NCBI GenBank assembly: GCA_029562645.1
Contig: JAKQUI010000003.1
Coordinates: 1 to 64,000, forward strand
Length of the DNA: 64,000 bases
Origin: Spirochaetota bacterium
Lineage (GTDB): Bacteria > Spirochaetota > UBA4802 > JAKQUI01
Reading direction: 5' to 3'
Positions 1 through 8,842 of this stretch are shown piece by piece (position 1 is the stretch's first letter; each line of letters begins with the position of its first letter). The position numbers and the translations under genes were made by a program. The notes beneath the pieces are model-generated. The model was given only the letters and a program-made list of their open reading frames with translations. It searched no databases and was not told where the DNA came from.

Positions 1-69
1 TCCGCTGCTCTTCCATAGCCCCAAGGCATCCATCTTGAATTGTCGGTCGTATCGTCGTCTTGTTCCCAT
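1..69 (-). CDS. IS3-family transposase OrfA, N-terminal fragment cut by window edge
   Basis: The minus strand starts at ATG 69-67 and reads MGTRRRYDRQFKMDALGLWK before the left edge cuts it. This Arg/Tyr-rich start (RRRYDRQFK) is typical of the helix-turn-helix OrfA of IS3-family elements, which binds the element ends and is joined by frameshifting to the DDE integrase OrfB. A perfect GGAGG Shine-Dalgarno lies five bases upstream (76-80 on the + strand). Only 23 codons are visible, so intactness and the presence of OrfB cannot be judged. The adjacent inverted-repeat-like end at 115-139 supports the call. Confidence 0.72.
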   Translation of the reverse strand, partial: MGTRRRYDRQFKMDALGLWKSSG

Positions 70-114
70 TAAGACCTCCGTTAAGCTTAATATCGTACTT
101 TGTGCTTAACTTCG

Positions 115-139
115 TGTCCGCTTTTCCGGGGCAAGCCCA
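115..139 (-). repeat. Probable terminal inverted repeat (left end) of the IS3-family element
   Basis: Read on the minus strand, this stretch begins TGGGC, contains CCCCGGAAAA and ends GGACA. That is the usual layout of IS3-family ends (TG, then CCCC-n-AAAA-n-GGACA). It lies 45-70 bases upstream of the OrfA start, the normal distance. The outer end would be near position 139. The other end and the target duplication are outside the window. Confidence 0.6.
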
Positions 140-140
140 C

Positions 141-161
141 CTCCCCCTTCGTTAGGGGGAG
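141..161. repeat. GC-rich inverted repeat (hairpin)
   Basis: CTCCCCC at 141-147 pairs with GGGGGAG at 155-161 around a 7-base loop. The same C-run/G-run design recurs at 377-399, so this looks like a dispersed intergenic repeat rather than a terminator; no T-run follows. Confidence 0.6.
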
Positions 162-310
162 GGGTGAAACGGGTCCATCGTTTTGGATTCATTATTATTA
201 TGAAGAGATGGTCTTGCATGGTACTTCTCAAGACATCTCGAAGATTCAATAGACTTCCTTGCATGACGAGCAATGACTCTCTTATCAGCGTCTCCCCCTC
301 ATGCAGAGAA

Positions 311-410
311 GGCGGGCTTTACCCCTTGGCGCACTCCTCCCCTGTCAAAGGTAGAGGCCGGCTTTGCTCCTTGACTCCTCCCCCTAGCGAAGGGGGAGGC
401 CGGGAGGGGG
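311..410. repeat. Two degenerate tandem units ending in a hairpin; intergenic repeat
   Basis: Two related units (about 311-355 and 356-397) share the blocks GGCTTT, CCTTG and ACTCCTCCCC. The second contains a 9-base-pair hairpin (377-385 with 391-399, loop AGCGA). The element ends just before the stop codon of the pseudouridine synthase gene and could affect its mRNA 3' end. Short reading frames across 140-410 are low-complexity products of the repeat and not credible genes. Nothing else is seen between 162 and 310. Confidence 0.55.
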
Positions 411-1124
411 TCACACATGCGAAAGTATATCCCGCGAAAAATCACCGCAATCAAAAAATCGCGCGGGGATGTCCGCCAGCACGCGCACCTCGGTTTTCTG
501 CGTGGGGTGCGTAAAGCGCACATAGCAGGCATGCAGGCAGATGGCGCCGCCCGCGAGCGTCATCTGCGAGCCGTATTTGATGTCCCCGACGATGGGCATG
601 CCGATCGACGCGAGCTGCGCGCGGATCTGGTGCTTCTTTCCGGTGATTAGTTTTACGAGAAGGAACGTGAACACGCCGTCACGCCCGATCACGCGATACG
701 CGAGCTCGGCGTCATCGCCGGGAGCGCTATCGGCCACGACGAGGGTCGTGTCGTGCTGCCGCGAGAGCTTTTGCTTCAGGCCGATCCAATCGCTCGCGTG
801 AGAGGCATCATCACCCTGCCCCATTGCCGTGTGCGCAACCGCGACATAGTACTTCTCCACCGAGCGCTCGTAGAACTGGCCGTGCATGCGCCCCGCCGCC
901 TTCGAGGTGCGCGCCATGATGATGATGCCGGACACCTGGCGGTCGAGCCGATGCACCGGCGCGCAGAAGACATTGCCCGGCTTGTTATACTTCTCCTTGA
1001 GATACGCCTTCGCGTGCTCGATAACGGAATCCTCGCCGGTATGGTCCTTCTGCGAGAGCATGCCCGCCGGCTTGTCCACGACGAGAAGGTGGTTGTCTTC
1101 GTAGAGTATCGTGATTGTCGCCAT
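411..1124 (-). CDS. RluA-family RNA pseudouridine synthase
   Basis: This 237-residue enzyme isomerises specific uridines in rRNA or tRNA to pseudouridine. The family signature HRLDRQVSG is present at residues 58-66, with the catalytic Asp at 61. The opening ILYEDNHLLVVDKPAGM and the later KKHQIRAQLASIG block are also typical. It has no N-terminal S4 RNA-binding domain, so it is the short RluA/RluC-like form; the target base cannot be told. The start ATG directly follows the TAA stop of the upstream sensor kinase (TAAATG) with no Shine-Dalgarno of its own, so it is probably translated by coupling. A GC-rich repeat lies just past its stop. Confidence 0.9.
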   Translation of the reverse strand: MATITILYEDNHLLVVDKPAGMLSQKDHTGEDSVIEHAKAYLKEKYNKPGNVFCAPVHRLDRQVSGIIIMARTSKAAGRMHGQFYERSVEKYYVAVAHTAMGQGDDASHASDWIGLKQKLSRQHDTTLVVADSAPGDDAELAYRVIGRDGVFTFLLVKLITGKKHQIRAQLASIGMPIVGDIKYGSQMTLAGGAICLHACYVRFTHPTQKTEVRVLADIPARFFDCGDFSRDILSHV

Positions 1125-4100
1125 TTAGAGCACGTCGAATACCATGAGGGTGAGGTCGTCGTCGAAATCGCCTGATTGCGAAAAGTCCCTGAGCGCCGCC
1201 AGTAATTCTTCTGTAAACTCACGGGGCGCGGCACCCGCATGGTCTCTGATGAACGAGCGCAGTCGATCATCCCCGAAGAGCTCGCGCGCGCCGTTCATGC
1301 ACTCGGTGATCCCATCGGTATAGATCACGATGCGATCGCCCGGCCGGAGGTGAAAGGTTCCCTCGTCGATCCGGACGTCCCTGAACCAGCCGAGCGGCAT
1401 CCCCTTCGCGCGCAGCTCGAAGAACTCTCCGGCGGCCTGCCGGTACACCAGCGGCGGACAATGCCCGGCGTTCGCGAACGTGAGGAGATTGGTGCGAACG
1501 TCGATGATACCGAGAAAGGCCGTCACGTAATTGCTCTTCACCGTGGAGCGGCGGATGATGTCGTTCACGAGATAAAGCGCGCGGCTCGCCAGGGTGCGGT
1601 CGGTCACGCTCTCCAGCGCCATCTTCGTGATGAGCGACAGGAAGGCCGCATGCAGACCGTGCCCGGACACGTCGGCGATAAAGAGATCGATGAAATGGCC
1701 CCTGATGGAGCAGTCGTAGAGATCGCCGCCCACCGTGTCCATGGGGATGATGCTGGCGGCGAAACGATAGCCGGAAACGTCGAAGGCGCCTTGCGGGAGC
1801 AGGCGATCGATGATGAGCCGCGCGATATCGAGCTCGCTTTCGATCTCGCGGTTCCGCGCCTCGACGATACGCTGGTACGCGCGGGTCCGGAGAAGCGAAT
1901 CCACCCGCGCCAGGAGCTCGCGCGAGTTGAACGGCTTGGTGAGATAGTCGTCCGCGCCGTACTCCAGCCCCTCGATCTTGTAGGCGATATCGGCCTTGGC
2001 GGTGAGCATGAGTACCGGCGTCCCGGCAAGCGCGGCATCCTCCTTGATCAGCCTCGTGAGGTCGTAGCCGTTCATCACCGGCATCATGACGTCCGTGATC
2101 ACGAGATCCGGCATCCGCTCGCGCGCGGCCGTGAGGCCCTCCCCTCCGTTGACCGCCTCGATGACCCGATACCCGCGCTCCAGAAGCGAGTGCAAGAGCG
2201 CGCGCATGTCGGGATTATCCTCCACGATCAGGACGGTCGGCGCGTCGACGGGCGCCGCGTCACTGCCGCTCGCGCCGGGCCGCCGGGCTTCCGAACCGTC
2301 ATCCAATCGCGCAATTGTGGCGATGATGCCGGCAGGCGCTTCATCGCCCTCTTCATCGCCGGCGAACTCGACATCCGCTCGACCCGCGAGATGCCGGCGA
2401 CCCATCGGAATCCGCACCGTGAAGGTCGTTCCATGGTCCCCGGCATGCGCGTCACCATGACGGCTGTCAACGGTGATCGCCCCGCCATGCAGCTCGACAA
2501 ATTCCTTCGCCAGCGCGAGGCCGATTCCCGAACCCTCGTAGCGACGCGTCGAACCCGAATCGACCTGGCTGAATCGGTCGAAGATCGAGCCGAGCTTTTC
2601 GAAGGGGATGCCCACGCCGGTGTCCGCGATCTCGATGGTGCAAACGGCGTCATCCGCACTCACCCGCACCGTGATCGCCCCGGCTTCGGTGAACTTGAAG
2701 GCATTCGAAAGAAGGTTCATAAGGATGCGCTCGAACTTCTCGGCGTCGAGCATAAGCGGTATGGGCCGATCGGGGAGATCGAGCGACAAGGCGAGTCCCC
2801 GCGCCTCCGCGGCCGACTGCACGACACCGCAGTGAAGGCGGACGAGCGCGGCGGCATCAACCTCGCGCACGCGAAGCATCATGCGGCCCGCTTCGATCTT
2901 CGAGAAATCGAGGAGATTGTTGATGAGTCGCAACAGACGGACGCCGTTTCGCTGGATCGAGCGGAAGAAATCCTCGCCCACCGGCTTCCCGTAATCACCC
3001 TGCAGCACCGATTCTACCGGCGAGAGGATAAGCGTGAGCGGCGTGCGGATCTCGTGCGAAACGTTCGCGAAGAAGTTCGTCTTTATGCGGTCCATCTCGG
3101 TGAGCTTCTCGTTCGCCAGAGAAAGCTCCCGGGTGCGCTCGTCGACGCGATTCTCCAGATCGACGTTGAGGACCTGAAGCTCGTTCTTCATTACATTGAT
3201 GCGGTCCGCGAGGCCAAGCGAGAAGATGACCGCCTGAATGGCGTTGCTGATTTCCCACCCGTAATACGTGACGATGCCGTGAGGCACCAGATTGAACGCC
3301 ACAACCGACGACAGCAGAACGCCGATTATCATCAGGGTTTGAGCGCCGATATAATACCATGCCTCCCGTCGTCCCTTCATGGCGCACATGACGCCAATAG
3401 CCATGAAAAAGCATGCCCCCGGCATATGAACAAGCATAACAGCATTGAGCATGATATCCGGCGCAACGATCGACAGGGCGGCCAGGACGACATAGAGCGC
3501 CGCCACAATGCGGAGTGCGAAATCGATTCGCGGGAATTGCACATCCATTTTAAGGTATGAGCGCGCAAAGAGCGCGAAAAAAACCGTAGTATACGCCATC
3601 GCGAAGGGAAGCGTTCTGCCGAGCCACGCGCCCTCGGGAAACAGGTACTGCATGCCCAGACCCGTGAATGACACTGAAAGAATCAGATAGCCGAGCATAA
3701 ACAAAACATAATATAGATAATTGACATCCCGCAGCGAGATGAAGACGAATAGATTATAGGCGACCATACCCAGGAGCAGCCCCATATACATGCTCTGGAA
3801 AATAAGTTCGATGCGGTCCAACCGCGCGTGCATTGCAGCGGGTAGAACGCGCATGGGCACGATAAACGCCTGCTTCGTAGCCACGCGCATATAGTACGCG
3901 GCGGGCGCACCGTGCCTCCCCAATGGGAACACGTGATTGACGCTATCGACGACGCGCCGAGTGAACGGAATGAGATCACCCGACTCCATCATGGAATACC
4001 CGTTCACGCCCGGGGAGAAGAATTGCACATGATCGAGTATCGTGTAATCGACCGCCAGCACCCAGCCCCTGCCTGGCGACCTGTTTTCCACAGCGAAACG

Positions 4101-4364
4101 AAACCAGATTGCGTCATTGGAGCTGATAAAATTGGGTGCATCCTGCACAACCGGCTGCCACGCCAGCTGTTGTGCATTTCGAGGATCGATGAGATCGTCA
4201 ATGGTCAGCATATGGGACGGATCGCGGAGATACTCGGCCTTCCGGGCGATGGCAATGCAATCAACGGAATCATCGAGCACGATTGGCGTGAGCGCATGCG
4301 CGGGACCGACGCCAATTTGCACTACGCAAATGACGAGAAGAAACATGCAGGCTATATATTTCAT
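1125..4364 (-). CDS. Membrane hybrid sensor: 7TMR-DISM, histidine kinase, receiver, SpoIIE phosphatase
   Basis: This 1079-residue one-protein signalling chain has, in order: a signal peptide (residues 1-24), an extracytoplasmic 7TMR-DISMED2 domain (about 30-165), seven membrane helices (about 185-385), a coiled coil, HisKA with SHEIRTP (His near 437), an HATPase (DTGVGIP and GSGIGLALA), a receiver (about 711-830, phospho-Asp near 758 in ITDVMMP) and a C-terminal PP2C/SpoIIE phosphatase (GGDLYD, ADVSGHG, NAGHCPP, YTDGI, DDDLTLM). It likely turns an external ligand signal into dephosphorylation of an anti-anti-sigma-type protein; that target is inference. The start at 4364 was chosen because MKYIACMFLLVICVV makes a clean signal peptide, although no good ribosome site precedes it. 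Its HisKA hairpin has normal spacing, unlike the kinases at 26-47 kb. Confidence 0.92.
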   Translation of the reverse strand: MKYIACMFLLVICVVQIGVGPAHALTPIVLDDSVDCIAIARKAEYLRDPSHMLTIDDLIDPRNAQQLAWQPVVQDAPNFISSNDAIWFRFAVENRSPGRGWVLAVDYTILDHVQFFSPGVNGYSMMESGDLIPFTRRVVDSVNHVFPLGRHGAPAAYYMRVATKQAFIVPMRVLPAAMHARLDRIELIFQSMYMGLLLGMVAYNLFVFISLRDVNYLYYVLFMLGYLILSVSFTGLGMQYLFPEGAWLGRTLPFAMAYTTVFFALFARSYLKMDVQFPRIDFALRIVAALYVVLAALSIVAPDIMLNAVMLVHMPGACFFMAIGVMCAMKGRREAWYYIGAQTLMIIGVLLSSVVAFNLVPHGIVTYYGWEISNAIQAVIFSLGLADRINVMKNELQVLNVDLENRVDERTRELSLANEKLTEMDRIKTNFFANVSHEIRTPLTLILSPVESVLQGDYGKPVGEDFFRSIQRNGVRLLRLINNLLDFSKIEAGRMMLRVREVDAAALVRLHCGVVQSAAEARGLALSLDLPDRPIPLMLDAEKFERILMNLLSNAFKFTEAGAITVRVSADDAVCTIEIADTGVGIPFEKLGSIFDRFSQVDSGSTRRYEGSGIGLALAKEFVELHGGAITVDSRHGDAHAGDHGTTFTVRIPMGRRHLAGRADVEFAGDEEGDEAPAGIIATIARLDDGSEARRPGASGSDAAPVDAPTVLIVEDNPDMRALLHSLLERGYRVIEAVNGGEGLTAARERMPDLVITDVMMPVMNGYDLTRLIKEDAALAGTPVLMLTAKADIAYKIEGLEYGADDYLTKPFNSRELLARVDSLLRTRAYQRIVEARNREIESELDIARLIIDRLLPQGAFDVSGYRFAASIIPMDTVGGDLYDCSIRGHFIDLFIADVSGHGLHAAFLSLITKMALESVTDRTLASRALYLVNDIIRRSTVKSNYVTAFLGIIDVRTNLLTFANAGHCPPLVYRQAAGEFFELRAKGMPLGWFRDVRIDEGTFHLRPGDRIVIYTDGITECMNGARELFGDDRLRSFIRDHAGAAPREFTEELLAALRDFSQSGDFDDDLTLMVFDVL

Positions 4365-4573
4365 TATGAGGGGACCGCCAACTGGCAGAACATGACACAT
4401 CAATGGACCCACCGTCAAGCAGAAAAAGGGCATCGGAACGGGACCCGGCCTGATCAAACTCTACTCAACCCCTATTCAGCCTTTATGCATCTCCAATACG
4501 GCCCTGAATCGCCAGCTCATAATGCCGCATTCGTCTCCGTGCCATCCACCGGGCGATTGGCGTAAAACAATCA

Positions 4574-4602
4574 TTGACAATACAAGATCCGCACCGAAAA
4601 AT
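4574..4602 (+). promoter_or_regulatory. Candidate sigma70-type promoter for exonuclease III
   Basis: TTGACA at 4574-4579 is followed after 17 bases by AAAAAT at 4597-4602 (four of six consensus bases), about 30 bases before the gene start. A second TTGACA at 4612-4617 is too close to the start codon to serve. Confidence 0.45.
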
Positions 4603-4632
4603 ACGCACACATTGACAGATCGGAGCCACCAC

Positions 4633-5397
4633 ATGCGCATCATCAGCTGGAACGTGAACGGCATTCGCGCCATATCGAAGAAGGGCTTCGCGGACTGGTT
4701 ACGCGCGGAGGGCCCCGACGTCCTTTGCCTGCAGGAGACGAAGGCCGAGTTGGAGCAGTTCCCGAAGGATGTCCTGGCGGTCGAGGGGTATCATCTGTAC
4801 GCGTCGTCGGCGGAGAAGAAGGGATACAGCGGGACAGCCACCTTCACGAAAGTGGAGCCGGAGAAAGTCGAGTACGGAATCGGCGAGAAACGCTTCGACA
4901 GTGAGGGACGTTTCGTCATCACCCATTATGAGAAATTTATTCTTTTCAATATATATTTCCCGAACGGCGGCGCATCCACGGAGCGCCTGCAGTACAAACT
5001 CGACTTCTACGACGCCTTCCTCGAATACATCGACGCGCTCGTCAAAAAGAAGAAGAATGTGGTTTTCTGCGGCGACGTGAACACGGCGCACCGGGAGATC
5101 GACCTCGCGCGCCCGAAGGAAAACGAGAAGAACTCGGGCTTCATGCCCATCGAGCGCGCGTGGATCGATCGGGCCGTCGAGCGCGGCTGGGTGGACACCT
5201 TCCGCATGTTCAACGACAAGCCCGAGCAGTACACTTGGTGGGACTACAAGACAAAGGCGCGCGAGCGGAACATTGGCTGGCGGATCGACTACTTCTTCGC
5301 GAACAAGGGATTTGCGGACGCGGTGATGGCGTCGACCATCATGCCCGATGTGGAGGGCTCGGACCACTGCCCCGTAGCGCTCGAGCTGAAGACGTGA
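4633..5397 (+). CDS. xth: Exodeoxyribonuclease III (AP endonuclease)
   Basis: This 254-residue exonuclease III cleaves DNA at abasic sites and degrades 3' ends during base-excision repair in the cytoplasm. All family motifs are visible: WNVNGIRA at 6-13, LQETK with the metal-binding Glu at 35, GDVNTAH, WRIDYFF, and the terminal GSDHCP with the catalytic His at 245. Length is normal for the family. The ATG at 4633 was chosen over an upstream in-frame ATG because homologues begin [10 protein letters not shown] and a CGGAG ribosome site precedes it. It is divergent from the sensor kinase gene, with a candidate promoter between them. Confidence 0.95.
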   Translation: MRIISWNVNGIRAISKKGFADWLRAEGPDVLCLQETKAELEQFPKDVLAVEGYHLYASSAEKKGYSGTATFTKVEPEKVEYGIGEKRFDSEGRFVITHYEKFILFNIYFPNGGASTERLQYKLDFYDAFLEYIDALVKKKKNVVFCGDVNTAHREIDLARPKENEKNSGFMPIERAWIDRAVERGWVDTFRMFNDKPEQYTWWDYKTKARERNIGWRIDYFFANKGFADAVMASTIMPDVEGSDHCPVALELKT

Positions 5398-5575
5398 CTC
5401 CACTGTCGGGTGCCCGTTTCAGATATCAGAACGCATCCATCCCTCCTCCAGTACGAGCCGAGGAGCCCCATCAAAAGTGAACACCGCACTGGAGTAAATT
5501 AATAATCATTCCAATAACCACGCGCCGAACCCGTATTCCCTATGACAACACACCGGCAGAGAACGGGAGGCGAAA

Positions 5576-6034
5576 ATGGCGCGGACCACACTCAATCTTC
5601 ACATCAACACCATGACGGAAATCAATCGGAGGTCGGCTGAATGCGCCGTATCGCGCCGGTCCATCATCGTGCGTCTGCTCATGATGCTCATGCGGGACGC
5701 CCATTCGGTGGACATGCGTTTTACAAACGTCCGTTATCAACCGGACGATCCATCGGGAAACTGGCATTGCTTTTCGATTCTATTTCGGGAGGATGAGCAT
5801 GAGTTTTTTGTCGATTTGCGGAAGATTTACAAATGCTCGATTTCCCTGTTGGTGGCAATTGCCGTTGAGCGATATCTTGACGAAGTTGCACCCATTGAGC
5901 CTACAAAAAGGCATAACTATGCACGATTCTACAATTACCTCATTCAGCTAGATAGCGTAGACGGAGTAATGCTCTGGCGAATATACTGGGGGTTTCCCCG
6001 AACGGAATACCTAACGCCCCCCAGCGACCACTAA
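5576..6034 (+). CDS. Ribbon-helix-helix-like protein of unknown function, low GC
   Basis: Not recognised as a named family. The 152-residue product starts TTLNLHI followed by a helix-loop-helix rich in Arg and Ile (SRRSIIVRLLMMLM), the form of a ribbon-helix-helix DNA-binding domain. A second similar piece lies near residues 76-105 (FFVDLRKIYKCSISLLVAIA), suggesting two tandem units. A middle stretch NVRYQPDDPSGNWHCF is unassigned. A strong GGGAGG ribosome site precedes ATG 5576. The coding sequence is clearly richer in A+T than its neighbours, which suggests recent acquisition. It stands alone and converges on the DUF3786 operon. It may be a transcription factor or antitoxin-like regulator, but no toxin gene is adjacent. 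Confidence 0.7.
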   Translation: MARTTLNLHINTMTEINRRSAECAVSRRSIIVRLLMMLMRDAHSVDMRFTNVRYQPDDPSGNWHCFSILFREDEHEFFVDLRKIYKCSISLLVAIAVERYLDEVAPIEPTKRHNYARFYNYLIQLDSVDGVMLWRIYWGFPRTEYLTPPSDH

Positions 6035-6057
6035 CGCCCGCATCCATCCGAGGCCCA

Positions 6058-6696
6058 TCACATCGATCGATGCGCACGCATCTCACCGACCAGCCGCACG
6101 GCAAAGCGCTCGGCGAGGACGGCCGCATCCTCGGTCCCGAAGACGCGACGCACGACCGAATCGAACAGGACCTCCGCGGAGGGGGGAAACTCATCGTCGC
6201 CCGCGCGATAGACGAGCGCGATGCGAACAACGCCGATCGCATGAACCGCCGCGCCCACATCGCCCGCGGGAAACGGTGTCACTTCAAAACCGGCAAGACC
6301 GAGCCGCAGAAGCTCCAGATCGTTTCCCGCGACCGTTTCGATGATGGCCGACGAGCGCGCCCGAAACGGGCCCCAGTAAAAAGTTCCGGACGGGAGCTCC
6401 CGGAACGATGCATACTCGCCGCTTTCCTGCGGCCTCCCCTCGGCGCACAGATAATGCAATGCAAGCACGCGATCAAAGGGATGCGCGTCGACACCGGACG
6501 CGTCCACGAGCCGAAAGTCACCGCTGGTGAGGGCATACTCCCGCCCGAGCAACCGGATCGCGATCGAGCCGTCGCTCGAAGGCGCCGGCAGACCCAGGTG
6601 CGCGCATCGATCGCGCAGGTCAATCGACGCCAAGTGCGCTATCGCCCGCTGCGCCGCCGCCTCGTATGCCCGCCGCCTGTTGGACTCCTCGGCCAT
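6058..6696 (-). CDS. DUF3786 domain protein
   Basis: This 212-residue soluble protein has features I associate with DUF3786: a central LHYL followed by a gap and FRELPSGTFYWGPF (the YL-FREL-Y pattern), and a late acidic block GDDEFPPSAEVLFDS. The function of this family is unknown to me; members often occur in anaerobes. It is the last gene of a probable three-gene operon, three bases after a small membrane protein gene. No membrane segment or signal peptide is seen. Confidence 0.7.
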   Translation of the reverse strand: MAEESNRRRAYEAAAQRAIAHLASIDLRDRCAHLGLPAPSSDGSIAIRLLGREYALTSGDFRLVDASGVDAHPFDRVLALHYLCAEGRPQESGEYASFRELPSGTFYWGPFRARSSAIIETVAGNDLELLRLGLAGFEVTPFPAGDVGAAVHAIGVVRIALVYRAGDDEFPPSAEVLFDSVVRRVFGTEDAAVLAERFAVRLVGEMRAHRSM

Positions 6697-6699
6697 GCG

Positions 6700-7080
6700 T
6701 TACCGCTTCTCCATCCGCAACACGGACAGATACGCGCCAATGATAATGAGGCACACAATCCACACCCCAAGCTCCTCGTAATTAAACCCGAAAAACGGAT
6801 ATCCGAGCACCAGGCGGATCGCGTAAAACCCGGTGATGCATATAATGATTGAGCGACCGAAAACGTCCAGCCGTTCATGCCGCGCCATCACGAACGACAT
6901 CACGGCGAAGTACAGGATAACGAAAATGATGATGACATTCGCGATCTGCAAAACGCCGCGATTCAGCACCGAGAGTTTCGGCAGCTCCGTCGACCAGTCC
7001 AGGAGCGACCAGAAGAACATGTGGAACACCGCCAGCAGAATGTTGATGACGCCGCCGCCGTACAATACCGCCTTTCTCAT
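6700..7080 (-). CDS. Small membrane protein, four helices, unknown function
   Basis: This 126-residue hydrophobic protein has about four membrane helices: near residues 5-25, 45-68, 78-100 and 104-121. It starts MRKAVLYGGGVINILLAVFH. The start at 7080 is supported by a TGGAGGT ribosome site seven bases upstream; a longer reading frame to 7155 would overlap the upstream gene. It is not recognised as a named family. It lies between glycerate kinase and DUF3786 in one tight minus-strand operon, but the link to glycerate metabolism is only positional. Confidence 0.75.
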   Translation of the reverse strand: MRKAVLYGGGVINILLAVFHMFFWSLLDWSTELPKLSVLNRGVLQIANVIIIFVILYFAVMSFVMARHERLDVFGRSIIICITGFYAIRLVLGYPFFGFNYEELGVWIVCLIIIGAYLSVLRMEKR

Positions 7081-7129
7081 GCAAATACCTCCAGATGGAA
7101 AACAATATTCGCCGCACCCGCGACGCATC

Positions 7130-8470
7130 TCAATCCACGATGACGATGTGCACATCCATCACATTCGTCCGCGTGGGTCCGGTCACAATGAGGTCCCCGA
7201 GCCGCTCAAAGAGAGAGTACGAATCGTTGTTCGCGACATACGCGGCACTATCCATGCCCAATGCCCGCGCCCGTGCAACGGTGGAACCGTCGACACAGGC
7301 GCCCGCGGCATTCGTCGGTCCGTCGGTGCCGTCCGTGCCTACGCTCGCGACGCACACCCCGTCCATACCGTCGATCGCAATCGCCGCGTGCATCGCGAAC
7401 TCCGTGTTGCGACCGCCACGCCCGCCACCGCGCACCGCGACCGTCGTCTCGCCGCCGCTAATCACGCAGGCCGGCCGCCGGACGGGCGCGCCTCTCTCAA
7501 CGATCCCCCGCGCAATCGCCGCATGGGCCCGGGCGGCGTCGGCGGTATCGCCAATCACGGGCGTCGGTACGACATACGCGAAATATCCGCAGGCGCAAGC
7601 GGCGACGCGGGCGGCCTCTAGCGCCAACGCATTCGAAGCGATGATCCGATGCATAACCCGATCGAACACGGGATCACCCAGCCGTGGCGTCTCCGCGATA
7701 TCGCCCCGAGCCCCCCGCTCGAGCCGCTCGATCACCGTGCGCGGCGCGGCGTCGCCCAATGCATAGGCATGCATCACCGCGAGGGCGTCGGCAAAGGTCG
7801 ATTCGTCCGGTGCGAACGGTCCGGACGCGATCACGCCGATATCATCGCCCACAACGTCCGAAACCGCGAGCGCGATCACCGTCGCCGGATACGCGGCCCG
7901 CGCGAGCAGCCCACCCTTCACGAGCGAGAGGCGCTTTCGCACCGTGTTCATCTCGCCGATGGCGGCCCCGCTGGCGAGGAGAAGCTCCGTCGTCTTCCGC
8001 TTGTCCGCAAGGGATATCCCCTCCGCCGGAAGCGTCAAAAGCGCGGAGCCGCCGCCGGAGATGAGCGCAATCACCAGGTCGCGGGAACCGGCGGCCGCGA
8101 GGAGGTCCAGCGCCGTTCGCGCACCGTGCACCGCGTTCTCGTCGGGGACCGGGTGCCCCGCCTCGACGAGACCCACCCGCGCGAGATCGACGCCATGCCC
8201 GTATTTCACGACGACGACGCCCTCGTCGATCCGGCCGCCGAGGATCTCCTCGACGGCCGCGGCCATCGGCGCGGCTGCCTTGCCGCAACCGACGACCAGC
8301 ACCCGCTCGAAATCGTCCATGCGATACGCCCGCCGGCCGCCATCCGGCCGGTCGACGAGAATGCGCGCGCCATCAAAGGCCAGGTGACGGCGCACGGCCC
8401 GCAGGGGATCGACCGCTGCGAGCGCGCCGGCCACAATCGAGTCGATTATTGTCCGCTGCGGCATCATCAT
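7130..8470 (-). CDS. Glycerate 2-kinase, MOFRL/GckA family
   Basis: This 446-residue enzyme phosphorylates D-glycerate with ATP and feeds glyoxylate, serine or sugar-acid carbon into glycolysis. It has the N-terminal DUF4147 glycerate-kinase fold (VVGCGKAAAPMA; LISGGGSALL) and a C-terminal MOFRL domain (SGGETTV, GRGGRNTEFA and SVGTDGTDGPT). Length is normal. Three ATG codons in a row begin at 8470, with GGGAGG eight bases upstream; the first was chosen. It heads a probable operon with a small membrane protein and DUF3786. Confidence 0.9.
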   Translation of the reverse strand: MMMPQRTIIDSIVAGALAAVDPLRAVRRHLAFDGARILVDRPDGGRRAYRMDDFERVLVVGCGKAAAPMAAAVEEILGGRIDEGVVVVKYGHGVDLARVGLVEAGHPVPDENAVHGARTALDLLAAAGSRDLVIALISGGGSALLTLPAEGISLADKRKTTELLLASGAAIGEMNTVRKRLSLVKGGLLARAAYPATVIALAVSDVVGDDIGVIASGPFAPDESTFADALAVMHAYALGDAAPRTVIERLERGARGDIAETPRLGDPVFDRVMHRIIASNALALEAARVAACACGYFAYVVPTPVIGDTADAARAHAAIARGIVERGAPVRRPACVISGGETTVAVRGGGRGGRNTEFAMHAAIAIDGMDGVCVASVGTDGTDGPTNAAGACVDGSTVARARALGMDSAAYVANNDSYSLFERLGDLIVTGPTRTNVMDVHIVIVD

Positions 8471-8638
8471 CCCCCACGCCTCCCGACAGACGCACCGTGG
8501 GGCGATTCCCGGAGGAGCGCAATTCATTTTCGCCGAATGACCTCCGCGCGCAATTCGTGCTTGACACGCGGGCGTATCCGCCATCGTCTTCAAGCATGCC
8601 CAACCGGCTCGAGCACTCTTCACCACTGGAGAACACCC

Positions 8639-8728
8639 ATGAACAAATGCGGAACCGAGATGATGAGCATGATGATTTTCTTCGCCGTTCTCGTGGTCGG
8701 ATTCGTGACGGCGCGCTATCGCCGGTAG
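8639..8728 (+). CDS. Possible 29-residue single-helix membrane peptide
   Basis: This short frame has a good CTGGAG ribosome site seven bases before ATG 8639 and encodes one hydrophobic helix (MMIFFAVLVVGFVTARYRR at the end), with Arg residues at the C-terminus placing that side in the cytoplasm. A perfect TTGACA occurs at 8561-8566, though its matching -10 is poor. It lies alone between divergent genes. It could be a real small membrane protein or a chance frame; no homologue is known to me. Confidence 0.45.
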   Translation: MNKCGTEMMSMMIFFAVLVVGFVTARYRR

Positions 8729-8842
8729 CGTCACGGGAAATATGCGACCGCGCCCGGAACGGCGCTCACCGCGCACACGTCGTGAAGCGGCGTATCGTCA
8801 TACCGTCGTCGTATCGTATTCTATTTCGAAGCGAGCGTATCC

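Larger units (their letters stand above)
1..139 (-). mobile_element. Left end of an IS3-family insertion sequence (partial)
   Basis: This combines the OrfA start and the inverted-repeat-like end. The element enters the window from the left and stops near 139, immediately beside a GC-rich hairpin at 141-161. Its family is inferred from protein and end motifs only. Confidence 0.6.

Noticed and set aside
164-514. Open frame through the left intergenic repeat
   Set aside because: The product is low-complexity, crosses the hairpin repeat and overlaps the end of the pseudouridine synthase gene.
1239-3560. Long + strand frame opposite the hybrid kinase
   Set aside because: Composition-driven shadow; the minus strand shows intact kinase, receiver and PP2C motifs.
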